From assembly GCF_015831355.1 (NCBI RefSeq), contig NZ_JADWYR010000001.1, positions 868,001 through 932,000 of the forward strand: 64,000 nt of DNA, given 5' to 3'. This stretch comes from Panacibacter microcysteis (GTDB taxonomy: Bacteria; Bacteroidota; Bacteroidia; Chitinophagales; Chitinophagaceae). The notes under the pieces are model-generated. The model made no database searches and was not told the DNA's origin. It saw only the letters and a list, made by a program, of their open reading frames with translations. Of this stretch, positions 1 to 8,451 are shown in pieces (positions within the stretch are counted from its first letter, which is position 1; each line of letters opens with the position of its first letter). The position numbers and the translations under genes are program-made.

Positions 1-488
1 ACCACTTTATATTTACGTGCTGCTTCTGTAAGCATACGTGCTTCGTAAATACTGTGTGTCAATGGTTTTTGTACATATACGTGTTTGCCCAGCTGCATAG
101 CTGCCATGGCAATGGGAGCATGCATATGATCCGGGGTGGAAACGGTAACAGCATCTATACTTTTACCCATTTCATCAAACATCTTCCGGTAATCATTGTA
201 CTTTTTAGCCTGCGGAAATTTATTGGCCGTATTCTTGGCATAGCCCCAATCCACATCGCAAAGTGCTACTACGTTCTCTGCACCATTGTTCCATGCATTG
301 GCAATATCTGATGAACCTTTACCACCAACACCAATACCTGCCAGGTTAAGCTTATCACTTGGCGCAATAAAGCCCCGGCCCATTACATGCCTGGGAACGA
401 TGTAAAAACCTGCAGCGGCCGCAGTTGCATTACGAATAAATTTTCTACGAGAGCTTTCACTGTTGTTGCCTGATTGATTGCTTTTCAT
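1..488 (-). CDS. Gfo/Idh/MocA-family oxidoreductase, N-terminal part (runs off the window)
   Basis: This is the first ~162 codons of a predicted NAD(P)-dependent sugar oxidoreductase; the 3' end lies outside the window. The start is the ATG at 488. Residues 13-18 read SRRKFI, a twin-arginine signal, followed by an alanine-rich stretch (TAAAAG), so the enzyme is probably folded in the cytoplasm and exported by Tat. A Rossmann nucleotide-binding segment with GIGVGGKG comes next, then VALCDVD. The later segment VYVQKPLTHS is the family's EKP signature with Gln in place of Glu, a variant I recognise from Bacteroidota members. The substrate cannot be told from this fragment. The 425-bp gap upstream (489-913) holds the putative promoter region and repeat locus 1. 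Confidence 0.9.
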   Translation of the reverse strand, partial: MKSNQSGNNSESSRRKFIRNATAAAAGFYIVPRHVMGRGFIAPSDKLNLAGIGVGGKGSSDIANAWNNGAENVVALCDVDWGYAKNTANKFPQAKKYNDYRKMFDEMGKSIDAVTVSTPDHMHAPIAMAAMQLGKHVYVQKPLTHSIYEARMLTEAARKYKV

Positions 489-629
489 GAAAAAATCGTT
501 AGGTTATAATTTAAATAGGTGATATGAAGCACTGAATTTATAGCAAACAGACTGGTTGAAAAAATTAATTAGTGTTTTTGGAAAAAAAATTGCACTTAAT
601 GGTATTATTAAACGTTGCATGGATTTTTG

Positions 630-904
630 TGCGAACTGTTGTACTACTATCATCACCGGTTGTGTCACTCACTTATACTTTTACCACTATACGCAGCACT
701 TAATTTAATAACAGTTTTATTGTAACAGTCGTGGGCTGCCTTCAGGCCTTTACATACACAGTTTAGCGATGCGGGTATCTGTACAGGGGCGCACAGGCCG
801 TGTGGCGGGAAAGGTTCGCGTAACCTTCGCGTTAGCTCAGCAATGCTGCGTTAGCTGAAGAGTGCGACGCAACAGGTGATGCCATAAAAAACTGCAGCCG
901 GGCT
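630..904. repeat. Dispersed repeat locus 1: head-to-head doublet, mixed core types
   Basis: The left arm has the variant core GTTGTGTCAC at 659-668. The right arm has the standard core GTGCGACGCAAC at 862-873, followed by a CAGCCGGGCTC end at 895-905. The right outer end lies a few bases from the stop codon of the GH3-family gene (914). Between the arms (about 790-860) are a small hairpin, AAGGTT/AACCTT at 811-827, and two direct copies of GCGTTAGCT at 829-837 and 848-856. The outer end of the left arm is degenerate, so 630 is approximate. Confidence 0.75.
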
Positions 905-913
905 CAAAAAAAA

Positions 914-2440
914 TTATACCAGTTCTCCTTTCAGGAATTTGTTCCAGTCTTCGAGCATACGGCCTTTCAGCACCCTGGGGAATTTATGCTGGCCACCAAT
1001 TTTGCCTTTTAACCGCATGAATTCCATAAAGCGTTCTTCGTGCAAAACATCAAGAAAAATTTCTTTAAGGGCGCTCTTTCTTTCAACGGCATAGTCGTCG
1101 TTTAGTTCTTTTAGTTTGGCGTCTACGCGGAGGCGAAGTTCTTCGGAATTAACATTATCGTCACTTGCAATATACCAGTGATGAGCAAAGAAACTGCCGT
1201 GCGGTTTTCCTACTACCGTATATTCCGGGATAGAGATATTCAATTCTTCACTAACGCTCTGTATGGCTTTGTTCATGTTATCTACACTCAGGTGCTCACC
1301 AACAAGGCTGAGGAAATGCTTTGTACGACCGGTTATAACGATCTCGCAACGTTTTTTATCGGTAAACTTTATGGTATCTCCAATAAGATAGCGCCAGGTG
1401 CCGGCGCTGGTGCTTATAAGCAATGCATAGTCTTTTCCTTCTTCTACTTCATGTATCATGAATGTTTCAGGATTTTCGACCAGGTCTCCGTTATCATCAA
1501 AATTTTTATAGTCGAAAGGCACAAACTCCATAAATATATGTTCGTTTGTAACCAGCCGCATGCCTTTGGAATGCTGGCGATCCTGGTATGCGATAAAGCC
1601 TTCGCTGGCAAGGTATGTTTCTATATAAGTAATCGGTTTACCCAATAGTTTTTCAAAACCTTTCTTATAGGGCTCGAAGCTTACACCACCGTGTACAAAA
1701 AAGCCGAGGTGCGGCCATATGTCGTGAATGGTATTAAGATCATAGCGTTCGATGATCTTTTCCATACACATTTGTATCCAGGCAGGTACACCTACAACAA
1801 AACCAATATCCCACTCCGGGGCCTTTTCTACTATTTCTTCGATCTTTTTGTTCCAGTCTTTTTCCCTGGCTATTTTTCTGCCGGGCTTATAGAACGGCTG
1901 AAACCAGAAAGGCACTTTTTTGGCGGTGATGCCGCTGAGGTCGCCGGCATAATAACCGGCATTTTTTTGCAATGCTGTGCTGCCGCCAATCATAAGCCAC
2001 CCTTTACCAATTGATCTTACAGGTATATCTGAATAATTTCTAAGCGAAAGCAATTGTTTGATCATTACAACGCGGTTACCGGAAAGCAGGTCGTTGGTAA
2101 TGGGAATATATTTACTGGAAGCTTCGCTGGTACCACTGCTGAGCGCATAGTATTTTATTTTACCAGGCCAGCAGACATCGGGCACACCTTCGAGCGTGCG
2201 ATGCCACCACTCATCGTAAATACTACTGTAATTGTAAATGGGAACAAGTTCCTGGAATTTTTTACCAAGATGCCGGCTCATGAGGATTTCATCGAAACGA
2301 TATTTCTGACCGAACTCAGTAAATTTTGCCTTGCGCAATAATCTCTTCAACACACGCAACTGCTGCCTTCGGGGGTCATTTTGTGGCAAGCGGAGCGCTC
2401 TTGCGATGCTTATTGGTAACTGAATATCAAATAACGCCAT
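914..2440 (-). CDS. GH3 (auxin-responsive-type) family acyl-adenylating enzyme
   Basis: This 508-residue protein belongs to the GH3 family of acyl-acid amido synthetases. These are adenylate-forming enzymes, best known in plants for joining amino acids to jasmonate or auxin. The ATP-binding motif SSGTSEASSKYIP is at residues 101-113. A second family motif, YIETYLASEGFIAYQ, is near residue 275, and LIGDTIKF comes further on. Length and motif order fit a complete member. There is no signal peptide, so it is cytoplasmic. Bacterial members occur in Bacteroidota, but their substrates are mostly unknown to me, so none is assigned. It is preceded by a glycosyltransferase gene on the same strand 113 bp upstream. 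It should not be confused with glycoside hydrolase family 3 (bglX, also in this window). Confidence 0.88.
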   Translation of the reverse strand: MALFDIQLPISIARALRLPQNDPRRQQLRVLKRLLRKAKFTEFGQKYRFDEILMSRHLGKKFQELVPIYNYSSIYDEWWHRTLEGVPDVCWPGKIKYYALSSGTSEASSKYIPITNDLLSGNRVVMIKQLLSLRNYSDIPVRSIGKGWLMIGGSTALQKNAGYYAGDLSGITAKKVPFWFQPFYKPGRKIAREKDWNKKIEEIVEKAPEWDIGFVVGVPAWIQMCMEKIIERYDLNTIHDIWPHLGFFVHGGVSFEPYKKGFEKLLGKPITYIETYLASEGFIAYQDRQHSKGMRLVTNEHIFMEFVPFDYKNFDDNGDLVENPETFMIHEVEEGKDYALLISTSAGTWRYLIGDTIKFTDKKRCEIVITGRTKHFLSLVGEHLSVDNMNKAIQSVSEELNISIPEYTVVGKPHGSFFAHHWYIASDDNVNSEELRLRVDAKLKELNDDYAVERKSALKEIFLDVLHEERFMEFMRLKGKIGGQHKFPRVLKGRMLEDWNKFLKGELV

Positions 2441-2553
2441 GCGTTTGGAAAAATTTAATTGGCGAAACTACGTTAAAGCACGTATTAAATTTAAGTGATT
2501 TATTTTATGCGGTAAAAGTTAATTACCCACGGCGATCATTGCAACCTTTGTTA

Positions 2554-3816
2554 TTACATTTTTTGCAGTGACTGATTGCCGGCATCGTAACTTATCTGTG
2601 ATGATAATGTAAGCTTCTGCTGTGCCACCGGACTGTACACTATACCAGTGGATTTTTTGCCGGGACTGCCAACAATACTGCCTGTATGTTTGCCGTGCCA
2701 CATATACCTGTTTTTTCCGGCAGCTTGTTTTATTGCTTCAACAGACAATGTATAAGAAAACGCTCCTATACAAAAGATAACTTCTGCGCCGGACACAGGA
2801 TGAAAATCTTCCAGTTTTTCGATCATCACTGACCCTTTGAATGATTTCTGCAGTTTGTGCTTTAGCATGATCTTTTCCGCTTCTGCAGTTGCAGCATGAT
2901 CGCCCACAAGGTAAATATTGCGTTTTACCTGCGGAGAACCCTTTGCCACTTCACCTGCAAGCGTTATAAACGGCGCTGCAACGGTACCAAGTATGGCTTT
3001 CAAAAAAATTCCTGAGCGCAGGAAAAGCTTTAGCGCCACGCTATTAATTCCTTTGTAATGCTTCCGCACAAAAACATGCATTGCATTATAAAAAACCTTA
3101 TTGTGTTTTTTCCTGTCTGTTGCACTTTCTCCTTTAAAATGTATCATCTTAAGCGTACCGAGGTAATAGTTTTTGAACCCCTCCTGCAATATGCGGTAAG
3201 ACAAATCAATATCTTCCCCATACATAAAAAAAGATTCATCAAAGCCACCCAGATGTTGCAAAAGGTTTCTGCGGCCCATTAAAAATGCACCGCTCAAAAT
3301 ATCTACCTGATGTATGGCTTCTTTGTCGAGACTGCCTAAAGCATATTTGTTAAAATGGCCGGAGCCCGCAAAGGCAGTGGCAAGGCCGCTGGTTTTATAG
3401 AAAGATACGAGGGGCGATGGAAAGGCTCTTTTACTTTCCGGCAAAAACCTGCCTGTGCCATCCAGCATCTGCACACCAACAGCACCGGCATCTTTTGTTG
3501 CATCGAGAAACGTTATACAACCGGTTAAAATATTTTCTGAAAGAATAGTATCCGGATTTAAAAACAATACATATTCTCCGCTGCATCTGGCAAGTGCTTT
3601 ATTGTTTGCTTTTGCAAAACCATCGTTAACCTGGTTCTCCATGAACATTACCCACGGAAATTTTTCTTTCAGGTAGTTTACAGTATCATCCCCGGAACAA
3701 TTGTCAACAACCCAGACCTCAGTGGCAATATGTTGCATTGCGGCTTCGATGGAAGAAAGACATTGCTCAAGAAAATACTTTACATTATAACTTACTATGA
3801 TGATGGAAAGCTTCAC
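2554..3816 (-). CDS. Family 2 glycosyltransferase with C-terminal extension
   Basis: The protein has 420 residues. Residues 1-210 form a GT-A glycosyltransferase domain of family 2: an N-terminal IIIVSYN strand, NPDT at 87-90 as the likely nucleotide-sugar/metal motif, and GEDIDLSYR at 200-208 as the acceptor-side acidic motif. It resembles rhamnosyl-type transferases of surface polysaccharide pathways. A hydrophobic stretch around residues 255-275 may associate with the membrane. The last ~130 residues begin with a Rossmann-like IYLVGDHAATAEAEKIM and are not part of the GT2 fold. The nucleotide-sugar and acceptor are unknown. It may be co-transcribed with the downstream GH3-family gene. Confidence 0.85.
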   Translation of the reverse strand: MKLSIIIVSYNVKYFLEQCLSSIEAAMQHIATEVWVVDNCSGDDTVNYLKEKFPWVMFMENQVNDGFAKANNKALARCSGEYVLFLNPDTILSENILTGCITFLDATKDAGAVGVQMLDGTGRFLPESKRAFPSPLVSFYKTSGLATAFAGSGHFNKYALGSLDKEAIHQVDILSGAFLMGRRNLLQHLGGFDESFFMYGEDIDLSYRILQEGFKNYYLGTLKMIHFKGESATDRKKHNKVFYNAMHVFVRKHYKGINSVALKLFLRSGIFLKAILGTVAAPFITLAGEVAKGSPQVKRNIYLVGDHAATAEAEKIMLKHKLQKSFKGSVMIEKLEDFHPVSGAEVIFCIGAFSYTLSVEAIKQAAGKNRYMWHGKHTGSIVGSPGKKSTGIVYSPVAQQKLTLSSQISYDAGNQSLQKM

Positions 3817-3923
3817 TTAAAACAGCTAATGATATGGCAAGGTAATCATTTACAGTTTCATTACGGCAGATTACAAACGGTCTGCCCATCGTTCAACAGG
3901 TAAAAGCATTTCCCTATCTCACT

Positions 3924-3931
3924 TATCTTTG
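3924..3931 (+). promoter_or_regulatory. Putative -7 box of the inositol-monophosphatase-family gene
   Basis: TATCTTTG matches the Bacteroidota -7 consensus TAnnTTTG exactly. It ends only three bases before the ATG at 3935, which would give a nearly leaderless mRNA. No clear -33 TTTG element is visible. Confidence 0.5.
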
Positions 3932-3934
3932 CGC

Positions 3935-4708
3935 ATGCTCAAACAAACATTACTCAAAGCCACTGAAGCAGGCGCAAAAGTTTTACAGGAATATTTCAAT
4001 GGTACATTTACCATTTCTCACAAGGACGGTATCAATAACCTTGTTACGGAAGCAGACCACGCTTCGGAAAAAGCCATTTTTGAGGTTATCAAAAGCAACT
4101 TCCCCCAACATTATATTCTTAGTGAAGAGACAGGCGAACTGGTGCAGGACTCTAATGTGAAATGGATCATTGACCCGATTGACGGAACCATCAACTTTGC
4201 GAACGGCATACCGATCTGCTGTGTATCTATTGGCATTGAGCAGGACGGCAAAATGATAATGGGAGCGGTCTATAACCCTTTTATGCATGAGTTTTTCTTT
4301 GCTGAGCGCGGTCTGGGCGCCACACTGAATGATAAAGCCATTCATGTAAGCGACAAAGACAATGTTGGTACCAGTTGCCTGGTTACCGGCTTTCCTTACA
4401 CTTACCTAGATCAGCCAAATGGCCCGTTGCAGGTATTTGACCGGCTGATACGCGCCGGCATTCCGGTACGCAGGTTAGGCAGCGCTGCAATAGATCTTTG
4501 CTGGGTTGCCGCAGGAAGATTTGATGGCTTTTATGAGCATAAATTACAGGCATGGGATAGTGCTGCAGGATTCCTGATCGTGGAAGAAGCAGGTGGCAAG
4601 GTTACCGACCTGAAAGGGAATTATTATAATCCTTACCAGCCCGGCATTGTTGCTACCAATGGCAACATTCATGAAGAACTGATCAGGTGGATCGAAGGAA
4701 GCATGTAA
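3935..4708 (+). CDS. Inositol monophosphatase family protein (SuhB-like)
   Basis: This 257-residue phosphatase of the Mg2+-dependent IMPase/FBPase fold hydrolyses small phosphomonoesters such as myo-inositol 1-phosphate. The metal-site motifs are all present: EETG at 64-67, DPIDGT at 80-85 (in WIIDPIDGTINFANG) and WDSA at 207-210 (in AWDSAAGFLIVEEAGG). I start at the ATG at 3935 rather than the TTG six bases earlier, because the TTG lies inside the -7 box. The length is normal and the protein is cytoplasmic. The family also contains histidinol-phosphatases and 3'(2'),5'-bisphosphate nucleotidases; the sequence alone does not decide between these. It lies 144 bp upstream of thiL. Confidence 0.88.
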   Translation: MLKQTLLKATEAGAKVLQEYFNGTFTISHKDGINNLVTEADHASEKAIFEVIKSNFPQHYILSEETGELVQDSNVKWIIDPIDGTINFANGIPICCVSIGIEQDGKMIMGAVYNPFMHEFFFAERGLGATLNDKAIHVSDKDNVGTSCLVTGFPYTYLDQPNGPLQVFDRLIRAGIPVRRLGSAAIDLCWVAAGRFDGFYEHKLQAWDSAAGFLIVEEAGGKVTDLKGNYYNPYQPGIVATNGNIHEELIRWIEGSM

Positions 4709-4852
4709 ACGATGCGGGGGCATGAAGCAGTAACGAAACATACTGCCAGGTATTTCAGCCTCTGATGAAATTGCACCGCATAACAATGCCAATACAGGTG
4801 CTTCCCGAAAACAAAAGATTGTACACCAGGTATATAAAATCTTTATTTCAAA

Positions 4853-5884
4853 ATGACTGAAAGAACAGAAATAGCGAGCCTTGGAGAGTTTGGGCTTATC
4901 GATCACCTCACAAAAAATTTTGAGACACAACAGGCATCTACGATTGTAAGTGTGGGTGATGATGCCGCCGTAATTGACCATTTTGGTAAACAAACTGTAA
5001 TAACTACAGACCTGCTACTGGAGGGCGTACATTTTGATCTGATGTACACACCACTAAAACACCTGGGCTACAAAAGCGTGGTTGTTAACCTGAGCGATGT
5101 ATATGCAATGAATGCAACGCCTACACATATTACCATGAGCATTGGTATAAGCAACCGTTTTAGCGTAGAAGCATTAAACGAGTTTTATGAGGGCGTGTAT
5201 GCTGCCTGTAATAAATACAATATTGATCTTATAGGTGGGGATACCTCTGCTTCGCAAAAAGGTTTTGTGATTTCCGTTACTGCTATTGGCGAAGTTACAC
5301 CCAACCGATTTGTAAAACGCAGTACCGCTGCTAAGGGCGACCTTATTTGTGTAAGCGGTGATCTTGGTGGTGCATTTCTCGGCTTAACGTTACTCGAACG
5401 CGAAAAGAAGATCTATCTTGAAAATCCACAGATTCAGCCAGATCTTGAAAATGAAGATTACATCGTGGGGCGTTTATTAAAACCGGAAGCAAGAAGGGAT
5501 ATCATTGACTTTTTCGAAAAAAATAATATTGTACCCACTGCTATGATGGATGTAAGCGACGGCATAAGCAGCGAAGTGTTGCACCTGTGCAAACAAAGCA
5601 ATCTCGGGTGCAACCTGTACGAAGAAAAGTTACCTGTTGCAGAAGCCTCAAAGAGTGCGGCTTTTAAGTTTGGCCTGGACCCCACCGTTTGCGCACTGAA
5701 CGGCGGTGAAGATTATGAACTGATCTTTACCCTGAAACAGGATGACTACGATAAGATAACCCTTAATGAAGAAATATCCGTTATTGGTTATATGACAGAC
5801 CTCGAAGAAGGCTGTAAATTTCATACCAAGGGTGGTAACACGTTTGATATTGCTGCACAAGGCTGGAATGCCTTCAACGCATAG
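4853..5884 (+). CDS. thiL: Thiamine-monophosphate kinase ThiL
   Basis: ThiL phosphorylates thiamine monophosphate to thiamine diphosphate with ATP, the last step of thiamine cofactor synthesis. This 343-residue protein shows the PurM/ThiL superfamily signatures: VGDDAAVI at 34-41 (Mg-ATP ligands), TTDLLLEGVHF at 51-61, NLSDVYAMNA at 79-88, GGDTSAS near 127, MDVSDGISSEVLHL near 231 and LNGGEDYELIF near 280. All expected acidic metal ligands are present. The ATG at 4853 follows an A/T-rich leader. No other thiamine genes and no TPP riboswitch are seen nearby. The gene ends 56 bp before the repeat that overlaps the next coding region. Confidence 0.93.
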   Translation: MTERTEIASLGEFGLIDHLTKNFETQQASTIVSVGDDAAVIDHFGKQTVITTDLLLEGVHFDLMYTPLKHLGYKSVVVNLSDVYAMNATPTHITMSIGISNRFSVEALNEFYEGVYAACNKYNIDLIGGDTSASQKGFVISVTAIGEVTPNRFVKRSTAAKGDLICVSGDLGGAFLGLTLLEREKKIYLENPQIQPDLENEDYIVGRLLKPEARRDIIDFFEKNNIVPTAMMDVSDGISSEVLHLCKQSNLGCNLYEEKLPVAEASKSAAFKFGLDPTVCALNGGEDYELIFTLKQDDYDKITLNEEISVIGYMTDLEEGCKFHTKGGNTFDIAAQGWNAFNA

Positions 5885-5946
5885 AACAAGATACAACAAA
5901 CCATAACCAGCCAGCGTTTTTGATGCCAAATGATCTGCAGATGAAC

Positions 5947-5990
5947 GGAATGCGACGCAACAGGCGATGCCATGAAAAGCTACAGCCCGT
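5947..5990. repeat. Dispersed repeat locus 2: single arm inside the 5' end of the S41 gene
   Basis: The core TGCGACGCAAC at 5951-5961 is followed by AGGCGATGCCATGAAAAGC and CTACAGCCCG, matching the right half of the consensus unit. It is the only copy in the window that overlaps a coding region: the lipoprotein frame reads through it. Confidence 0.8.
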
Positions 5991-7482
5991 AACCAATATC
6001 TTTTATTGTTGTTGCATTGCCTGCGTTGTATTACTCTTTACCGGCTGCGCTGCCTCTAAACGAGCCGCTTATAAACCTTCTGATAAAATTGCAGCAGCAA
6101 AACTGAAAGAAGATTTTTCGCTATTGAAAAAAATACTTGAAGCAAACCACCCGAGTCTTTACTGGTACACACCAAAAGACAGTGTAGACCACTATTTCAA
6201 TGAAGCTTACGAAAGCATCAGAGATTCAATGACGGAATTCCGGTTCCGTAACAAAGTGGCGTGGTTTATTTCGAAGCTTAAATGCGGGCATACGTCTGTT
6301 CGCCCATCACAGGCATACAGTGATTACTATACAGTACATAAGCCGGCAAGATTTCCATTACTCATCAAAACGTGGAATGACAGTCTTGTGTATATAGGCA
6401 GCCTTAACAGGCAGGATACACTGCTCGACCGTGGCACCGTAATTACATCTATCGAGAACCTGCCTGCAAAGTTGTTGCTTGATTCCATGTTTCATTACAT
6501 AAGTACCGATGGTGATGGCGATAATTTTAAAAGCCAGGCTATCAGTTTTAATTTTCCATTGTACTACAGTTTTGCATTTCCGCTGAAAGATTCTTTTGCC
6601 ATTACCTATGTTGATTCGGGCATACAGCAAAGCGCATACGTTAAACTCAATAAACCGGTGATTGATACTGCAGGCCAAAAGAAACCGGCCAAAGATGCAG
6701 CGCCACGGCCAAACCGCAGGCAAATAAAACAAATGATCCTGCTTTCGAAGCGAAGCATGATCTTCGATACGGTGAGCAACCTGGCATATATGCGGCTAAA
6801 CACCTTTAGCGGTGGCAGGCTGCGCAGTTTCTTCCGGCAAAGTTTCAAAGACCTTGCAGCCAACAATATTCAGAACCTTGTAATAGACCTGCGCGAAAAC
6901 AGCGGCGGTAACATAAACCTGAGCATGCTGCTTACAAGATATCTGAAGCAGCAACCTTTTCATACTGCAGATACTGCCATCGCAGTTAACAGGCCTTTCA
7001 GTTATACAAAATACATTCACCCGGCATTGCCTTATAATATTGCCATGCGTTTTGCAACGGCAAAAAAAACCGATGGCAGGTATCATTTTGGGCAGCTTGA
7101 AAAACATGCCTACAAGCCATTTACCAGGCACCATTACGATCATCCGGTTTATATTGTCCAGGGCGGCTATACATTTTCTGCGGCAGCCATGTTTGTATTA
7201 CAGTTAAAGGGCCAGCAAAACGTAACGGTGCTTGGTGAAGAAACCGGTGGGGGAAATTATGGCACGAGTGCTGTGCATTTGCCAGACATCGTTTTGCCCA
7301 ACAGCAAGGTTCGTGTTGTATTACCACTGTATCGCCTGGTATTCGATACCACACAAACAAAAAATGGCAAAGGCATACAGCCGGATGTATATGTTCCACC
7401 TTCCTCTGAAGATATAAAAAACGGTGTTGACCCCAAGCTGAAAAAAGTAAAAGAACTCATTGAAGAAAGAAGAAAACAATAA
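5950..7482 (+). CDS. S41-family (C-terminal-processing-type) peptidase lipoprotein
   Basis: From the ATG at 5950 the protein has 510 residues; in-frame starts at 5941, 5923 (ATG) and 5920 (TTG) are alternatives. A basic N-region (RRNRR), a hydrophobic stretch and the lipobox LFTGC predict an outer- or inner-membrane lipoprotein. The N-terminal half holds FRNKVAWFISKLKCGHTSVR, typical of Bacteroidota S41 proteins. The catalytic half has LVIDLRENSGGN and the serine motif GGYTFSAAAMF, with the probable nucleophile near residue 410, followed by VLGEETGGGNYG. The odd feature is that every possible start codon falls in or upstream of repeat copy 2, so the repeat encodes the N-region of the signal peptide. 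The stop codon overlaps the first base of repeat locus 3. Confidence 0.85.
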   Translation: MRRNRRCHEKLQPVTNIFYCCCIACVVLLFTGCAASKRAAYKPSDKIAAAKLKEDFSLLKKILEANHPSLYWYTPKDSVDHYFNEAYESIRDSMTEFRFRNKVAWFISKLKCGHTSVRPSQAYSDYYTVHKPARFPLLIKTWNDSLVYIGSLNRQDTLLDRGTVITSIENLPAKLLLDSMFHYISTDGDGDNFKSQAISFNFPLYYSFAFPLKDSFAITYVDSGIQQSAYVKLNKPVIDTAGQKKPAKDAAPRPNRRQIKQMILLSKRSMIFDTVSNLAYMRLNTFSGGRLRSFFRQSFKDLAANNIQNLVIDLRENSGGNINLSMLLTRYLKQQPFHTADTAIAVNRPFSYTKYIHPALPYNIAMRFATAKKTDGRYHFGQLEKHAYKPFTRHHYDHPVYIVQGGYTFSAAAMFVLQLKGQQNVTVLGEETGGGNYGTSAVHLPDIVLPNSKVRVVLPLYRLVFDTTQTKNGKGIQPDVYVPPSSEDIKNGVDPKLKKVKELIEERRKQ

Positions 7483-7567
7483 TGTACCCGGCGGCAGTAT
7501 AACCATGCAACTTTGGTTGCGTCGCACTCTTGTACTGCAGTGCATTATTCAGCTGTTCCGGGTGCAA
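7482..7567. repeat. Dispersed repeat locus 3: complete 86-bp unit
   Basis: This is one of the clearest single units. It opens with ATGTACCCGG at 7482, has the core GTTGCGTCGCAC at 7516-7527, and closes with CCGGGTGCAA. The ends are inverted repeats of each other. Its first base is the last base of the preceding TAA stop codon. Confidence 0.85.
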
Positions 7568-7649
7568 CCCGCTATGGGTACAATAACATTTCCATAGTTT
7601 TTCTTTACTGCAATTCATTATACCTTTATGCAAATACAACCCAAACATT

Positions 7650-8444
7650 ATGACGAGTGCAGCAATACAGGAGGATGCAGGAACCACTTACTTCGTTAAC
7701 GAACATTCCATTGTAAGAACTATATGGGGCAAGGCAGATACGGTGCTGTTTATTTTTGCAGGCTCAGCAGCAGAGTTTGCCCTTAATAAAGCGGTAGACT
7801 GGTTATACTTTACCGGCAAACTGCCCGCTGACCCACTGGGCAGATTATTTTCTACCGTTTCTTATGCCAGGGCCATTGTATTTGCAAAAAACAATGATGC
7901 ACTAAAAGCCATCGATAAAATAACCGGCATACACAGTGCTGTTGAAAACGCCAGGGGCGCACAAATTCCTGACTGGGCATACAGGGATGTATTGTTCATG
8001 CTCATCGATTACTCTATCCGCTCTTTCGAAATACTGGAAAGAAAACTTACACAACAGGAAAAAGAAGAAGTGTTTGCAGTATTTTATCGCATTGGAGACA
8101 GAATGGGTTTAAAAGGATTGCCGCCAACATTCAATGTATGGCTTACCATGCGTGTGCAGCATCTCGATCAAAACCTCGTAAATGGCCACTACACAAAAGA
8201 CCTGTTTAAGCAATACCGCAAACACCTCGGCGCTTTGCGTTATTTTATTCTTATTGAAGTACAAAAAATGATTGTTCCGGAACGTGTAAAAACATTATTG
8301 CGTTTTGGTAACCTGCAGATCATTTACCCTGTACTGGCTATGTATAAATTCAGCAGGCATCTTAAAATGGATTGGTTCCTCAAATCTATTTTATTGCCCG
8401 GGCAATATAAACAGCAGGTAAAAGAACTTGATTATACAAAATAG
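7650..8444 (+). CDS. MpaB/DUF2236-type oxygenase family protein
   Basis: The 264-residue protein matches the oxygenase MpaB family (DUF2236), which includes the b-type haem latex-clearing proteins. Recognisable segments are FAGSAAEFALNKAVDW, then LPADPLGRLFSTVSYARAI and a histidine in ITGIHSAVENARG, which is where family members keep a conserved haem-pocket histidine. No signal peptide is visible. TACCTTTA at 7621-7628 resembles a -7 box, 21 bp before the ATG. The gene ends 7 bp from the convergent nucleoside hydrolase. The physiological substrate of this bacterial subgroup is unknown to me. Confidence 0.75.
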   Translation: MTSAAIQEDAGTTYFVNEHSIVRTIWGKADTVLFIFAGSAAEFALNKAVDWLYFTGKLPADPLGRLFSTVSYARAIVFAKNNDALKAIDKITGIHSAVENARGAQIPDWAYRDVLFMLIDYSIRSFEILERKLTQQEKEEVFAVFYRIGDRMGLKGLPPTFNVWLTMRVQHLDQNLVNGHYTKDLFKQYRKHLGALRYFILIEVQKMIVPERVKTLLRFGNLQIIYPVLAMYKFSRHLKMDWFLKSILLPGQYKQQVKELDYTK

Positions 8445-8451
8445 CTACGCA

